Below the pieces are notes generated by a model. The model did no database searches. It had not been told where the DNA came from and worked only from the letters and a program-made list of their open reading frames with translations. DNA of 51,552 nt from JBFLYC01 sp040756735 (lineage in GTDB: Bacteria; Bacillota; DSM-16504; Desulfitibacterales; Desulfitibacteraceae): NCBI GenBank assembly GCA_040756735.1, contig JBFLYC010000029.1:1-51552 (forward strand), given 5' to 3'. A program made the position numbers and the translations under genes. Shown here piece by piece: positions 17,196-24,675 of the stretch. Numbering within the stretch: the stretch's first letter is position 1; the number at the start of each line of letters is the position of its first letter.

Positions 17196-17591
17196 TTATT
17201 TAGCCCAACTCCCGTATCTATAAAGATTAATGGCATCATTCCAGGTATCACGAAGATCCATTAACATGGACTCGACTTCCCTAATAGGTTCAACCTTTTT
17301 TTGAACATTTGCCTCTACAAGTCTATCATACATATAGTCATATAAAAGCTCCAAATTCTCAGCAACCACCCCGCCCCTTTGCTTATCCAGAGAGTTATTC
17401 AATTCAAGTAAAATATCCTGGACCTTGATGAGGTTATTATGAACACTGTCATTATCCCCGCCTTCTAAAGCCGCCTGTGCTCTTGCTAAAAACTTTAGAG
17501 CACCTTCATATAGCATTAAAAGCAGTTTCTCTTTTGACATGGTGGAAAACTGATTAGTTTTATATACGCCTAATGCTTTCTGAATTTGCAT
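17196..17591 (-). CDS. fliS: FliS, flagellin export chaperone
   Basis: FliS binds the disordered C terminus of flagellin in the cytoplasm and keeps it unfolded until export. In Bacillus it also helps FliW/CsrA control. The 131-residue helical protein has the typical YKTNQF start region, KEKLLLMLYEGALKFL, and YDYMYDRLVEANVQK, with a DTWNDAI segment near the end. Normal length. It is the second gene behind a sigma-28-type promoter and ends at a strong terminator. Confidence 0.95.
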   Translation of the reverse strand: MQIQKALGVYKTNQFSTMSKEKLLLMLYEGALKFLARAQAALEGGDNDSVHNNLIKVQDILLELNNSLDKQRGGVVAENLELLYDYMYDRLVEANVQKKVEPIREVESMLMDLRDTWNDAINLYRYGSWAK

Positions 17592-17657
17592 CCAATCTCC
17601 TCCCTTAAGCTGAAAGATATTATGCTATTGGCACCTATCTTAATAAATATTTGATTG

Positions 17658-18209
17658 TTATCCTTCTTGAAGCCATTTGTCAAGCTTTTGCATTATAAGG
17701 TCATAAGTTTTTAAACTAACCTCAGGCAATCCTCCCAACATACGGGCTGCCTCTCTAAACCCTTGATCTATTGCTTTTATCAGTTCATCAAGTTTTGATT
17801 TGTCGCCCCCGGAAATTGCTTTGGCAAAATCAACTATCCTGTCACTCACCGCCTCTGCGCCTAATGGACCATCCTCTGCGACCAACCTGGCTGCCTCCAT
17901 TTTGGATGGTTGATCCAGTTCACTTTTTTTACAACTATCAAGATAGTTTCTTCCTTGACTTTCCAAAAGCTTTTCTACAAGTTTTCGCAGGGTAGAATAT
18001 GCTCTGTCGCTTTCCTCTTTCAATTTCTCAAGTGAAAAGGAATCTGTCTTTGTTACAGATTTCTCATAAGTTAGTTTATTGATCGGGTCACCTTTAGTAT
18101 AAATATCCCTGCCGCCGGTTTCCTTTTCTCCTCCTGGTTTAGCTTTATCAACTTTCTTATCCATGGTATTAGTATGATGGAATCTACATAGTGTTGGTTG
18201 GATTCTCAT
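17658..18209 (-). CDS. conserved hypothetical protein encoded with fliS
   Basis: I do not recognise a characterised family; clusters in other Clostridia sometimes carry a protein of similar size next to fliS, and a DUF5610-like identity is possible but unproven. The 183-residue product from the ATG at 18209 (ten bases after GGGGG) is hydrophilic. The first 60 residues are charged and probably disordered. The remainder is helical with a pattern GPLGAEAVSDRIVDFAKAISGGDKSKLDELIKAI. There is no signal or membrane segment. A sigma-28-type promoter directly upstream and fliS directly downstream suggest a late flagellar role. Confidence 0.75.
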   Translation of the reverse strand: MRIQPTLCRFHHTNTMDKKVDKAKPGGEKETGGRDIYTKGDPINKLTYEKSVTKTDSFSLEKLKEESDRAYSTLRKLVEKLLESQGRNYLDSCKKSELDQPSKMEAARLVAEDGPLGAEAVSDRIVDFAKAISGGDKSKLDELIKAIDQGFREAARMLGGLPEVSLKTYDLIMQKLDKWLQEG

Positions 18210-18234
18210 ATCAATCAAACCCCCTTTAAAAACT

Positions 18235-18260
18235 ATATCGGTATTATCAAAAAAAACTTA
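18235..18260 (-). promoter_or_regulatory. sigma-28 (SigD/FliA-type) promoter for the fliS pair
   Basis: The minus strand reads TAAG, 14 bases, then ACCGATAT, close to the SigD consensus TAAA-N(14-16)-GCCGATAT. It lies about 26 bases upstream of the hypothetical gene's start. The ribosome site GGGGG follows, so the leader is short. The spacer contains a run of eight T. Confidence 0.65.
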
Positions 18261-18328
18261 ATAAGAAAAGGGAAAAACCCCTGAAAACTGCCTATTTAAT
18301 AAAGTTTTCTAAAAAGTTTAATAAAGTT

Positions 18329-18356
18329 TTTGCATGCCTTGAGTTTGTGCTATAAT
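18329..18356 (+). promoter_or_regulatory. sigma-A type promoter of the glutaredoxin gene
   Basis: TTTGCA at 18329-18334 and TATAAT at 18351-18356 are 16 bases apart on the plus strand, about 85 bases before the glutaredoxin start. Just upstream, tttaataaagtttt occurs twice (18295-18308 and 18317-18330), which may be an operator. The transcript would begin with a hairpin at 18371-18400 (CTTTCG and CTGTT arms pairing with AACAG and CGAATAG). No known riboswitch was recognised. Confidence 0.5.
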
Positions 18357-18442
18357 ATGACAAAAAAGCCCTTTCGTCTGTTGCAAGAACAGCCGAATAG
18401 AGCGAAAAAGCTAAATAATAAAATTTCACAGGAGGCGTCTTA

Positions 18443-18694
18443 ATGGCTGATATCAAAATATACACCACAAGAAACTGCCCTTATTGTGTAGCTGCTATGT
18501 CCTTTTTAGATAGCAAAGGCCTGGCATTTAAGGAAATTGATTTAACAAATGACCCTGACCAGATGGAAAAGCTTAAGGAACGAACCGGCTGGCTTACAGT
18601 TCCACAGATATTCATAGATGACGAACTCATCGGGGGATATACCGACCTGCGCAAATTAGAAAGCACTGGTGAGTTGGAAAAGAAATTATTATAA
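18443..18694 (+). CDS. grxC: glutaredoxin (GrxC type)
   Basis: This is a small thiol-disulfide oxidoreductase of the thioredoxin fold. The 83-residue protein has the active site CPYC at residues 12-15, the cis-proline segment TVPQIFI, and the C-terminal GGYTDL glutathione-binding loop, all typical of glutaredoxin 3. The ATG follows AGGAGG at good spacing. It is the only plus-strand gene in the flagellar region and has its own promoter, so it is probably not part of the motility regulon. Many Clostridia lack glutathione, so the in vivo reductant is uncertain. Confidence 0.93.
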   Translation: MADIKIYTTRNCPYCVAAMSFLDSKGLAFKEIDLTNDPDQMEKLKERTGWLTVPQIFIDDELIGGYTDLRKLESTGELEKKLL

Positions 18695-18796
18695 TCTCCG
18701 GTAAATCCAATGGAAGTATATTGATATCTTCCAACTTCCATGATACCAATAATACTTCTTGGAATGATATATAACAAAAGCAAATTAAATTATAAT

Positions 18797-18823
18797 GGCC
18801 GGGTATAACCCGGCCGGTTTTTG
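18797..18823. terminator. bidirectional terminator between glutaredoxin and flagellin
   Basis: GGCCGGGT and ACCCGGCC form an eight-pair G+C-rich stem with a three-base loop. On the plus strand it is followed by GGTTTTTG, ending the glutaredoxin transcript. On the minus strand it is followed by ATTATAATTTAATTT, ending the flagellin transcript. It lies between two convergent genes. Confidence 0.85.
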
Positions 18824-18830
18824 CACTTCT

Positions 18831-20075
18831 TTATCCAAGTAATTGAAGTACTGTTTGAGGAGCCATGTTTGCTTGAGCTAACATTGCGGTGGCTGCTTGC
18901 TGCAGGATGTTGTTCTTGGTAAACTGCATCATTTCTGCAGCCATGTCAACATCTCTAATTCGAGACTCAGAAGCCTGCAGGTTTTCAGCGGATGTTCCCA
19001 AGTTGCTGATAGTATGCTCTAAACGGTTTTGAACTGAACCTAGCTTGGAACGCTCTGCAGATACCTTTACAATGGCTTCATCAATAACCTTAATAGCTGT
19101 TGAAGCCTGACTTTGAGTTCCCACCTGCAAATCATAAACGCCAAGGGTACTTGCTCTCATGTCTTCTATAGACAAATTCATTGATTGACCATTATTTGAT
19201 CCAATTTGGAAAGTAGCAGATCCATCTGAACGTGCATCCTTTGCCTGTACTCCTACTTCGAAATTAGATAACACATTAGATGCTGCTTCTTTACGAGTAC
19301 CGTCAGATGCTTTAACTTCAATGGAAAAACCATTAATTTGTCCTGCTGTACCAGCAGCAGCTGCTGTAATTGTTGTTACACCGGCTGCTGTTGCAGCTGA
19401 GGCAACACTAGCATCATTGGCAATTTCAGTCATCAGGGCTGCGAGAGTTTGAAAAGAAGCATCAGTGACAGCGAGTTCAGCAGTATACTGGGTGCCGTTT
19501 ACAGACCAGGTTGCTATAATGGTATCGCCATCTGCAATCCCAAGATTATTCCCGTTGGCATCTACAAGATTTCCTAATTCAGTAGCATCTGCCATTGCGG
19601 CTCCTAGATTACCGCTGTTCACTATAGTGCCGGTTGCAACAGTCTGAGCTCCCCCAAGACTGCCATTTAGCAACTTCTTAGTGTTAAACTCAGTAGTATT
19701 GGCAATACGGTCAATTTCTCTTCCAAGCTGATTAATCTCATCTTGAATATTTGAACGATCTTGTGCTGTGTTCGTATCTGTTGCAGATTGTACGGCTAAT
19801 TCTCTCATTCTTTGAAGAATAGCATGGGTTTCGTTTAATGCGCCTTCAGCAGTTTGAATCATAGAAATACCATCTTGCGCATTTCTTGTTGCCTGATTCA
19901 GACCTCTAATCTGGCCTCTCATTTTTTCTGAAATCGCCAGCCCTGCTGCATCATCGCCAGCCCTGTTGATCCTAAAACCTGAGGATAGTTTCTCCAAAGA
20001 TTTTGCCCCAGCCATTTGATTTAATCCTAACTGGCGATGGGTGTTCATTGCCATAATGTTGTTGTTAATTCTCAT
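18831..20075 (-). CDS. fliC: flagellin
   Basis: This is the filament subunit, secreted through the flagellar export gate. The 414-residue protein has a highly conserved N-terminal D0/D1 region (MRINNNIMAMNTHRQLG..., LSSGFRINRAGDDAAGLAISEKM). A variable middle of about 110 residues (about 165-275) is rich in Ala, Thr and Asn. The C-terminal D1/D0 half includes LGSVQNRLEHTISNL, ESRIRDVDMAAEMMQFTKNNIL and a final QTVLQLLG. It is monocistronic, with a sigma-28-type promoter, a structured leader with CsrA-type sites, and a strong terminator. fliC and hag are equivalent names here. Confidence 0.97.
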   Translation of the reverse strand: MRINNNIMAMNTHRQLGLNQMAGAKSLEKLSSGFRINRAGDDAAGLAISEKMRGQIRGLNQATRNAQDGISMIQTAEGALNETHAILQRMRELAVQSATDTNTAQDRSNIQDEINQLGREIDRIANTTEFNTKKLLNGSLGGAQTVATGTIVNSGNLGAAMADATELGNLVDANGNNLGIADGDTIIATWSVNGTQYTAELAVTDASFQTLAALMTEIANDASVASAATAAGVTTITAAAAGTAGQINGFSIEVKASDGTRKEAASNVLSNFEVGVQAKDARSDGSATFQIGSNNGQSMNLSIEDMRASTLGVYDLQVGTQSQASTAIKVIDEAIVKVSAERSKLGSVQNRLEHTISNLGTSAENLQASESRIRDVDMAAEMMQFTKNNILQQAATAMLAQANMAPQTVLQLLG

Positions 20076-20083
20076 TTTTAAAA

Positions 20084-20118
20084 CCTCCTTGTTTTGTTTA
20101 CCGGCAGCCTCCTTGCCG
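20084..20118 (-). promoter_or_regulatory. predicted CsrA-binding sites in the flagellin leader
   Basis: On the minus strand the ribosome site AAGGAGG (20090-20084) contains one GGA. Just upstream a hairpin with arms CGGCA and TGCCG presents AGGAGGC in its loop (20118-20102), a classic CsrA/RsmA target. Bacillus subtilis hag has the same two-site arrangement, used by CsrA to block flagellin translation until FliW sequesters CsrA. csrA and fliW are both encoded 3 kb upstream in transcription order. A further stem GATAAC/GTTATC (20173-20138) structures the 5' leader. Confidence 0.65.
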
Positions 20119-20192
20119 CCTTTTGATTTTTATATTTGATAACTCTCCCGGGGCCCCTCTGGGAAAGGTTATCACATGGTAGTACAATACTA

Positions 20193-20219
20193 TTATCGGC
20201 TGAATATTAAATAGGTTTA
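20193..20219 (-). promoter_or_regulatory. sigma-28 (SigD/FliA-type) promoter of flagellin
   Basis: The minus strand reads TAAA, 15 bases, GCCGATAA, almost the exact SigD consensus. It lies about 118 bases before the flagellin ATG, so the transcript has a leader of roughly 110 bases containing the predicted CsrA sites. The sigma factor gene itself is not in the window. Confidence 0.88.
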
Positions 20220-20247
20220 GTCCTTTGAGCAAAACTTTCTAAAAGTT

Positions 20248-20613
20248 TTATATAGTATTATTTAAGATAATCCCTTTAGGGTCATGTATAGTCCTCAGCA
20301 GTTCAAATGCCCTATCGGGCAAGACCTGGGCTATAACTACCTTTTTATGAATATCAATTACATCAACCATGGCCTGCCCGTCTTTTGTTGCCCTTGCAAA
20401 ACGGATAGATGCACCAGCTTTCTTAAACAGCTGGTTGAGCTTATCAATACATTCCTCTAAGCTGCTTTTATTTTGTCTTCTTTCTCTTCGCTCTTTTTGT
20501 TCGCTGTCCCTGGCCTCGATACGCTTGATTTGCTCAGTCTCTAATACAGTTTTACGGGATATTTCTCTAATGCGATCGACTAAGATAGGGTCAACTCCTT
20601 GAATACGGACCAT
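20248..20613 (-). CDS. FlaG-like protein (divergent)
   Basis: The ATG at 20613, behind AGGGGTG, gives 121 residues; the frame opens nine bases earlier with GTG. The first 60 residues are charged and helical (ETEQIKRIEARDSEQKERRERR). The C-terminal part IRFARATKDGQAMVDVIDIHKKVVIAQVLPD aligns by eye with the beta-rich end of FlaG, for example FEFSIHDDTKEIMVKVID...EVIREIPPE in the clear FlaG of this window. Function is unknown; FlaG proteins affect filament length. It is the last gene of the flgM-fliD operon, downstream of a FliT-like gene. Confidence 0.6.
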   Translation of the reverse strand: MVRIQGVDPILVDRIREISRKTVLETEQIKRIEARDSEQKERRERRQNKSSLEECIDKLNQLFKKAGASIRFARATKDGQAMVDVIDIHKKVVIAQVLPDRAFELLRTIHDPKGIILNNTI

Positions 20614-20636
20614 TTTAATCACCCCTTATAAAGGGC

Positions 20637-21050
20637 TTACTTTTTTTTATCTACTAAAATCCCTTCTATACCAATGTGTTTTCCTCGGTATAAAAAATGG
20701 GTTTCTTTACTTTTATACATATTTTTTAAAACAGCGCCAATATCTTCTTTGTTCACTTTAAGCAGCTGTAAGTTGTTTTCATCTATCTCAAAAATCTTTT
20801 GGATAATCTCATTTAATTGACCTCGAATAGCTTCAACCTGTTCCAAATTGGAAAGCTCCACCTCTTCCAGTTCCTGCTCTAATGAGTTGATCTTTTCAAT
20901 AATTGTTTGCTTTTGGGCTATGAGGGTTAAAAGCTTTTCGTATTCCCTGGCTTCTACGCATTCCTTTTGCTCTACAGTCAATGCTAAAAAACATTCCATT
21001 AATGCTTTTTTACTGTTTATCAATTCAAAAACTCTATCGGGTTTTTCCAT
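20637..21050 (-). CDS. FliT/FlgN-like flagellar chaperone candidate
   Basis: The 137-residue protein is nearly all alpha-helical, acidic and coiled-coil forming (about 30-110, with LIAQKQTIIEKINSLEQELEEVEL). It has no membrane segment. It directly follows fliD, where FliT, the FliD chaperone, is found in many bacteria. FliT and FlgN-type chaperones share little sequence identity, so the call rests on size, helicity and position. The C-terminal tail (FLYRGKHIGIEGILVDKKK) is less helical. Confidence 0.6.
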   Translation of the reverse strand: MEKPDRVFELINSKKALMECFLALTVEQKECVEAREYEKLLTLIAQKQTIIEKINSLEQELEEVELSNLEQVEAIRGQLNEIIQKIFEIDENNLQLLKVNKEDIGAVLKNMYKSKETHFLYRGKHIGIEGILVDKKK

Positions 21051-21074
21051 TATATAATCACCCTTCTATTACCT

Positions 21075-22556
21075 CTAACTATAAAACTGTTGGGCTAACC
21101 ATAGGCTCTGGCTGTTCATTTTATTAAACGCCTGCTCCATAAGAGTAAATTGCCTCCAGTACCTCTGTTCTATCCTTGCCAACTTGTCCTCCCAGGCTGA
21201 CACCCTGGTGTTAATAGCTTTCAGGCGCTCTCCAATATAGCTGTTGTCAACAAGATTTAATCCTGAGTCTCTACCGGCAGTACTGGTGAGCTGGCTAGAA
21301 CCTGCAATCACTGCATCATAGAGGCGGTGGCCCAGTCCCTTTTCTGAGGGTGCATCTCCACTATTTGTAAAAAGACTTTTTACACCTTCTATATCCTCTG
21401 TTAAAGCTTTCTTTAACTTGTCTTCATCTATATGCAGTTTACCGCCCTCATACCAGGACTTAGTTGATATACCTATCTGAGCCAGAGAATTATATTGACT
21501 ACCTGTACCACTTACCACTTCAGAAAGTATCCTTCGCATATTGCTGGCAATACCTATTAGTAAATTATCACTTCTAAATAGACCGCTCCTTGCCTTTTCC
21601 TCCCAAAGCGCTATCTCCTTTTCAGACATATCTTTCTTTTGTTCTTCGGTAAGAGGCGGATAATCTCGGTACCTTTTCTCGGCCAACATCCCGTTGATCT
21701 TTTCAATCAATTCATTATAGGTATCTACAAACCCTTTAATTTGATTAAAAAGGCCCTCAGTATCGCTTCTTACAGTAATTGTAGCCGCTTCTCCTTCTTT
21801 TTTTAAATTAAAAGTGATACCATTAATAATAAAGTTATTGCTTGATTGTTGCAGATCTGTCCCGTTTAACTTAAATAGTGCATTACTGCCAGATGCAGCA
21901 GACATATCAAATTTAAAGGCATCTTCCAGAAGATTTTTCCCACCAACACCCTGAAGGTCTGCCAATTCAATTTTCTGATCTGCCCCGGTCTCCCTGGTCA
22001 TTAAGAATATGCGTTTGAGATTCGCATCATAAGATGCCCTGACATTTGCATCTTTGTTATTATTGATGGCATTTAGCACTGTATGAATGCTGTCTTGTGT
22101 GACATCAAAGGTAAATACCTGCCCGTTTATGCTGAAAGAAAGTGTCTTGTCCTCATCGGTAGCTTCAAAGCCAAACTGCTGCTGCAAGCTTTGACCTTGA
22201 GTAAAAGAGGCAATGGCTTCAGTGCTGGTCTTGTACGCTGCTTTGGCAAGCTGGGTTACAGAAAAGTCATAGACACCATCTACAGCATTGGCATTAGCAG
22301 ATACTTCCACGGCTGATGCATTTGAAGATGAAGCAGTCTTTGCATTAAAGGTTGATTGAAGTTTTAGATTAAATACTTTGTCTCTAAAGCTAAAAAGCAT
22401 CTTGTTTAGCTCACGATAGCCATCCTGCTTCCATGCCAAAATCTGTTTCTGTTGCAGCAGTTTATTCATGGGCATCCGCTCGGCCTTCATTAAATCCTTG
22501 ACCATTTGGTCTATATCAAAACCTGAAGCAAGACCACCTATTCTCATTACTGACAT
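21075..22556 (-). CDS. fliD: FliD, filament cap protein
   Basis: FliD forms the cap at the filament tip that folds incoming flagellin. The 493-residue protein starts with the family motif MRIGGLASGFDIDQMVKDLMKAERMP and has the conserved KQILAWKQDGYRELN. Middle domains follow, and the C-terminal coiled region contains ERLKAINTRVSAWEDKLARIEQRYWRQFTLMEQAFNKMNSQ. Length is normal. It lies after flaG and before a putative chaperone gene in the same direction. Confidence 0.95.
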   Translation of the reverse strand: MSVMRIGGLASGFDIDQMVKDLMKAERMPMNKLLQQKQILAWKQDGYRELNKMLFSFRDKVFNLKLQSTFNAKTASSSNASAVEVSANANAVDGVYDFSVTQLAKAAYKTSTEAIASFTQGQSLQQQFGFEATDEDKTLSFSINGQVFTFDVTQDSIHTVLNAINNNKDANVRASYDANLKRIFLMTRETGADQKIELADLQGVGGKNLLEDAFKFDMSAASGSNALFKLNGTDLQQSSNNFIINGITFNLKKEGEAATITVRSDTEGLFNQIKGFVDTYNELIEKINGMLAEKRYRDYPPLTEEQKKDMSEKEIALWEEKARSGLFRSDNLLIGIASNMRRILSEVVSGTGSQYNSLAQIGISTKSWYEGGKLHIDEDKLKKALTEDIEGVKSLFTNSGDAPSEKGLGHRLYDAVIAGSSQLTSTAGRDSGLNLVDNSYIGERLKAINTRVSAWEDKLARIEQRYWRQFTLMEQAFNKMNSQSLWLAQQFYS

Positions 22557-22576
22557 TCTAATTCACTCCTATCAAA

Positions 22577-22960
22577 TTAAATCTTTTCATCAACTATGAG
22601 ACCGGCTAATTCCCACATTGTGGCCACCATGTCTAAGATTTTTTCTGGAGGTATTTCCCTTATTACTTCATTGGTCTCTTGATCAATAACTTTTACCATA
22701 ATCTCCTTGGTATCATCATGAATGGAGAACTCAAACCTGGTATAAATACCGTAATAGGATTTGTTAGCTTCCTCTATAGCTTTGATTATCTGACTCTCAT
22801 TTGCGATTTTGGTATATTGAAACAATCCAGGTACAGTCTCAGCAGAAATCCCCAGAGCAGATTTAGCATCAGTATATGTCTCATTAGAAACACTTTTCGT
22901 TTGTTCTCCAGATACTCTGTTTGAAGGTGCAACATGAACAAACTCATTTGCGACTTTCAT
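22577..22960 (-). CDS. flaG: FlaG family protein
   Basis: FlaG-family proteins are small, often encoded beside fliD, and influence filament length or assembly. The 127-residue protein has a variable N terminus and the diagnostic C-terminal pattern FEFSIHDDTKEIMVKVIDQETNEVIREIPPEKILDM. It lies between csrA and fliD. Confidence 0.92.
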   Translation of the reverse strand: MKVANEFVHVAPSNRVSGEQTKSVSNETYTDAKSALGISAETVPGLFQYTKIANESQIIKAIEEANKSYYGIYTRFEFSIHDDTKEIMVKVIDQETNEVIREIPPEKILDMVATMWELAGLIVDEKI

Positions 22961-22975
22961 GCTAATGCTACCTCC

Positions 22976-23206
22976 CTACCTTTGAGGTATTTTAAAATCA
23001 TTAAAATCTATTTCTTCAAGGCAAACTTCTACTGCTAACCTATTTTCTTCTTTAACAGCTTCCACCACTTCTTCACGCAAGATGGTTATATTTTTTGGAG
23101 CTTTAATCCCAAGCTTTACCTTGTTACCCTCAATACCTATTACGATAATTTTGATTTCGCCGTCAATAATTAATCCCTCATCAACTTTCCTTGAAATTAT
23201 CAGCAT
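22976..23206 (-). CDS. csrA: CsrA, RNA-binding translational regulator
   Basis: CsrA is a dimeric protein that binds GGA motifs in leaders; in Firmicutes its best known target is flagellin mRNA. The ATG at 23206 gives MLIISRKVDEGLIIDG, the normal family start, and 76 residues. The longer frame would overlap fliW. The core has IKIIVIGIEGNKVKLGIKAP and the RNA-contact segment with REE. The ATG follows the fliW stop by one base, so translation is coupled. That coupling fits the FliW-CsrA partner switch. Confidence 0.95.
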   Translation of the reverse strand: MLIISRKVDEGLIIDGEIKIIVIGIEGNKVKLGIKAPKNITILREEVVEAVKEENRLAVEVCLEEIDFNDFKIPQR

Positions 23207-23207
23207 G

Positions 23208-23663
23208 TTAAGCACTACTCGCTTTTTGGTTATTTTTTTGTGCAAACAGTGGGTATTTTATATCATCATGGCTTCCTTCCAGAACCACCTGTTTTGCTTT
23301 CATAAGGGCTAGATTAATCACAATGGGAGCTAATAGATTAGCCGTGGCCTGCTTAAATCCTCCCCTTGGTACAGTAACAATTGCCAGCACCAAAGTATCT
23401 TCTTGCTTTTCAATCCCCAGATAGTACTTTAGGCTTTCGTCCAATTCTAAACAGTAGAATTCTTTTATCACAAAGGGATCAACCAGCAAAAAAACCAGAT
23501 CCGGCTCATCTACAGCCTGCATCCACTTAAAAAAGGGATTATTGTTGACGGGGATCAATATAAACCTTTTACTGTTCTCGAATGCCAAAATGCCTTCGGG
23601 AAAATGAATTATACTCTTTTCATGTGCTTCAATATCACCAAATTTTGTGGTTTTAATAATCAT
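23208..23663 (-). CDS. fliW: FliW, CsrA antagonist and flagellin-binding assembly factor
   Basis: FliW binds either flagellin or CsrA. When flagellin has been exported, FliW binds CsrA and relieves its block on flagellin translation. The 151-residue protein has the family patterns IIHFPEGILAFENSKRFILIP, DLVFLLVDPF and VLAIVTVPRG...ATANLLAPIVIN. Normal length. The coupled downstream csrA and the GGA sites in the flagellin leader complete the circuit in this window. Confidence 0.95.
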   Translation of the reverse strand: MIIKTTKFGDIEAHEKSIIHFPEGILAFENSKRFILIPVNNNPFFKWMQAVDEPDLVFLLVDPFVIKEFYCLELDESLKYYLGIEKQEDTLVLAIVTVPRGGFKQATANLLAPIVINLALMKAKQVVLEGSHDDIKYPLFAQKNNQKASSA

Positions 23664-23745
23664 AGAAACACCTCATTATTTTAGGAAGTTAGAGGTTAGA
23701 AGTTTAAGAAGCCCGAGGCTGCAAAAACTACTATGTTTAATGCAA

Positions 23746-24654
23746 TTACTTTAGAAAGTCCAAGAGAGTTGGTTGCAATAGCTGAGCTCCAGTCCTTAAA
23801 GCAGCCTGGTAAGTTGCTTCCTGCACACTATAATCAATCATTGCCCGTGCAAAATCAGTATCCTCCAATCTGCTGATTAATTTTGTATACTCCAGTTGTA
23901 CCGTAGCGTTTCTGTCAAGGGCATAGTCCATCCTGTTAATCCTTGCACCTAAAGTAGCCCTTTCTGAAAGCACATCATCAATGACTAGATCTATGTCGCC
24001 TAAAATGTCTGATATTTCGCTTTCTAACCCGTTTCTAAGCCTGTCTCTTAGTTCAATTAAGGTCTGGAAAACCTTTGCGGTATACTCCCCGCCTTCAACT
24101 TGCAGTCCAAAACCCTTACCTGACGAATTGACTGGCATGTATACCCCTGGAGAAACCTCATACCTTAGTTCAGCCTGATCACCTTTATATAGTACCCTGT
24201 CTTCATCCTCAGTAAGTTCAAAGGGAGGCTTGGTAGTATATGTTCCCCCAAAGATGTAGCTGTCTCCATGTACAGCATTGGCTATCTGCACAGCTTGTTT
24301 AACTAATTCATTTACTTCCTTAGCAATTGCCTCCTTTGCTGTGTCCGATAGGGTTCCTCCTGCCCCATAAACAGCAAGTTCTCTGGCTCTCTGCAAAACC
24401 TCAGTAAGATTTGACATTGCAGCTTCCGAGGCCTCAAGCCAGCTGGCAGCATCACGCATATTCCTGTCAAACTGCTCCATTTCTTCTATGGAAGTCCTCA
24501 AAGACATAACCCTGGATACAGCCACAGGGTCATCTGAAGGGCGATTAAGTATTTTACCTGAGGCCAGCCTGTCCTGAATCTTTCCCAGATACAATTTATT
24601 CCTATCTAGATTATGCAAAAAGTTCTGAGACATCATCTTATTAGTAATCCTCAT
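23746..24654 (-). CDS. flgL: FlgL, hook-filament junction protein
   Basis: FlgL is the second hook-filament junction protein (HAP3), related to flagellin. The 302-residue protein starts MRITNKMMSQNFLHNLDRNK. It has the flagellin-like N region (LASGKILNRPSDDPVAVSRVMSLR), the motif DSYIFGGT, and a C-terminal flagellin-like segment with EYTKLISRLEDTDFARAMIDYS. It follows flgK in the standard order. Confidence 0.95.
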   Translation of the reverse strand: MRITNKMMSQNFLHNLDRNKLYLGKIQDRLASGKILNRPSDDPVAVSRVMSLRTSIEEMEQFDRNMRDAASWLEASEAAMSNLTEVLQRARELAVYGAGGTLSDTAKEAIAKEVNELVKQAVQIANAVHGDSYIFGGTYTTKPPFELTEDEDRVLYKGDQAELRYEVSPGVYMPVNSSGKGFGLQVEGGEYTAKVFQTLIELRDRLRNGLESEISDILGDIDLVIDDVLSERATLGARINRMDYALDRNATVQLEYTKLISRLEDTDFARAMIDYSVQEATYQAALRTGAQLLQPTLLDFLK

Positions 24655-24675
24655 TTTAACATCCCCTTTATGCTC

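Noticed and set aside
17069..17251. 60-residue frame with a duplicated NYCFNVEL segment
   Set aside because: The duplication reflects the 24-bp tandem DNA repeat upstream of the riboswitch, not a protein repeat.
17590..17657. Possible sigma-28 element (GCCAATA) directly before fliS
   Set aside because: No TAAA-like -35 at 14-16 bases, and a better promoter lies before the preceding gene.
18481..18783. 100-residue minus-strand frame opposite glutaredoxin
   Set aside because: The glutaredoxin CPYC protein is certain; the antisense frame has no ribosome site or recognisable pattern.
23664..23745. Possible sigma-28 promoter before fliW or regulatory repeat (ttagaggttagaag)
   Set aside because: The best match lacks the CCGAT core; the A/G-rich run resembles common low-complexity intergenic sequence and flgL to fliW is probably read through.
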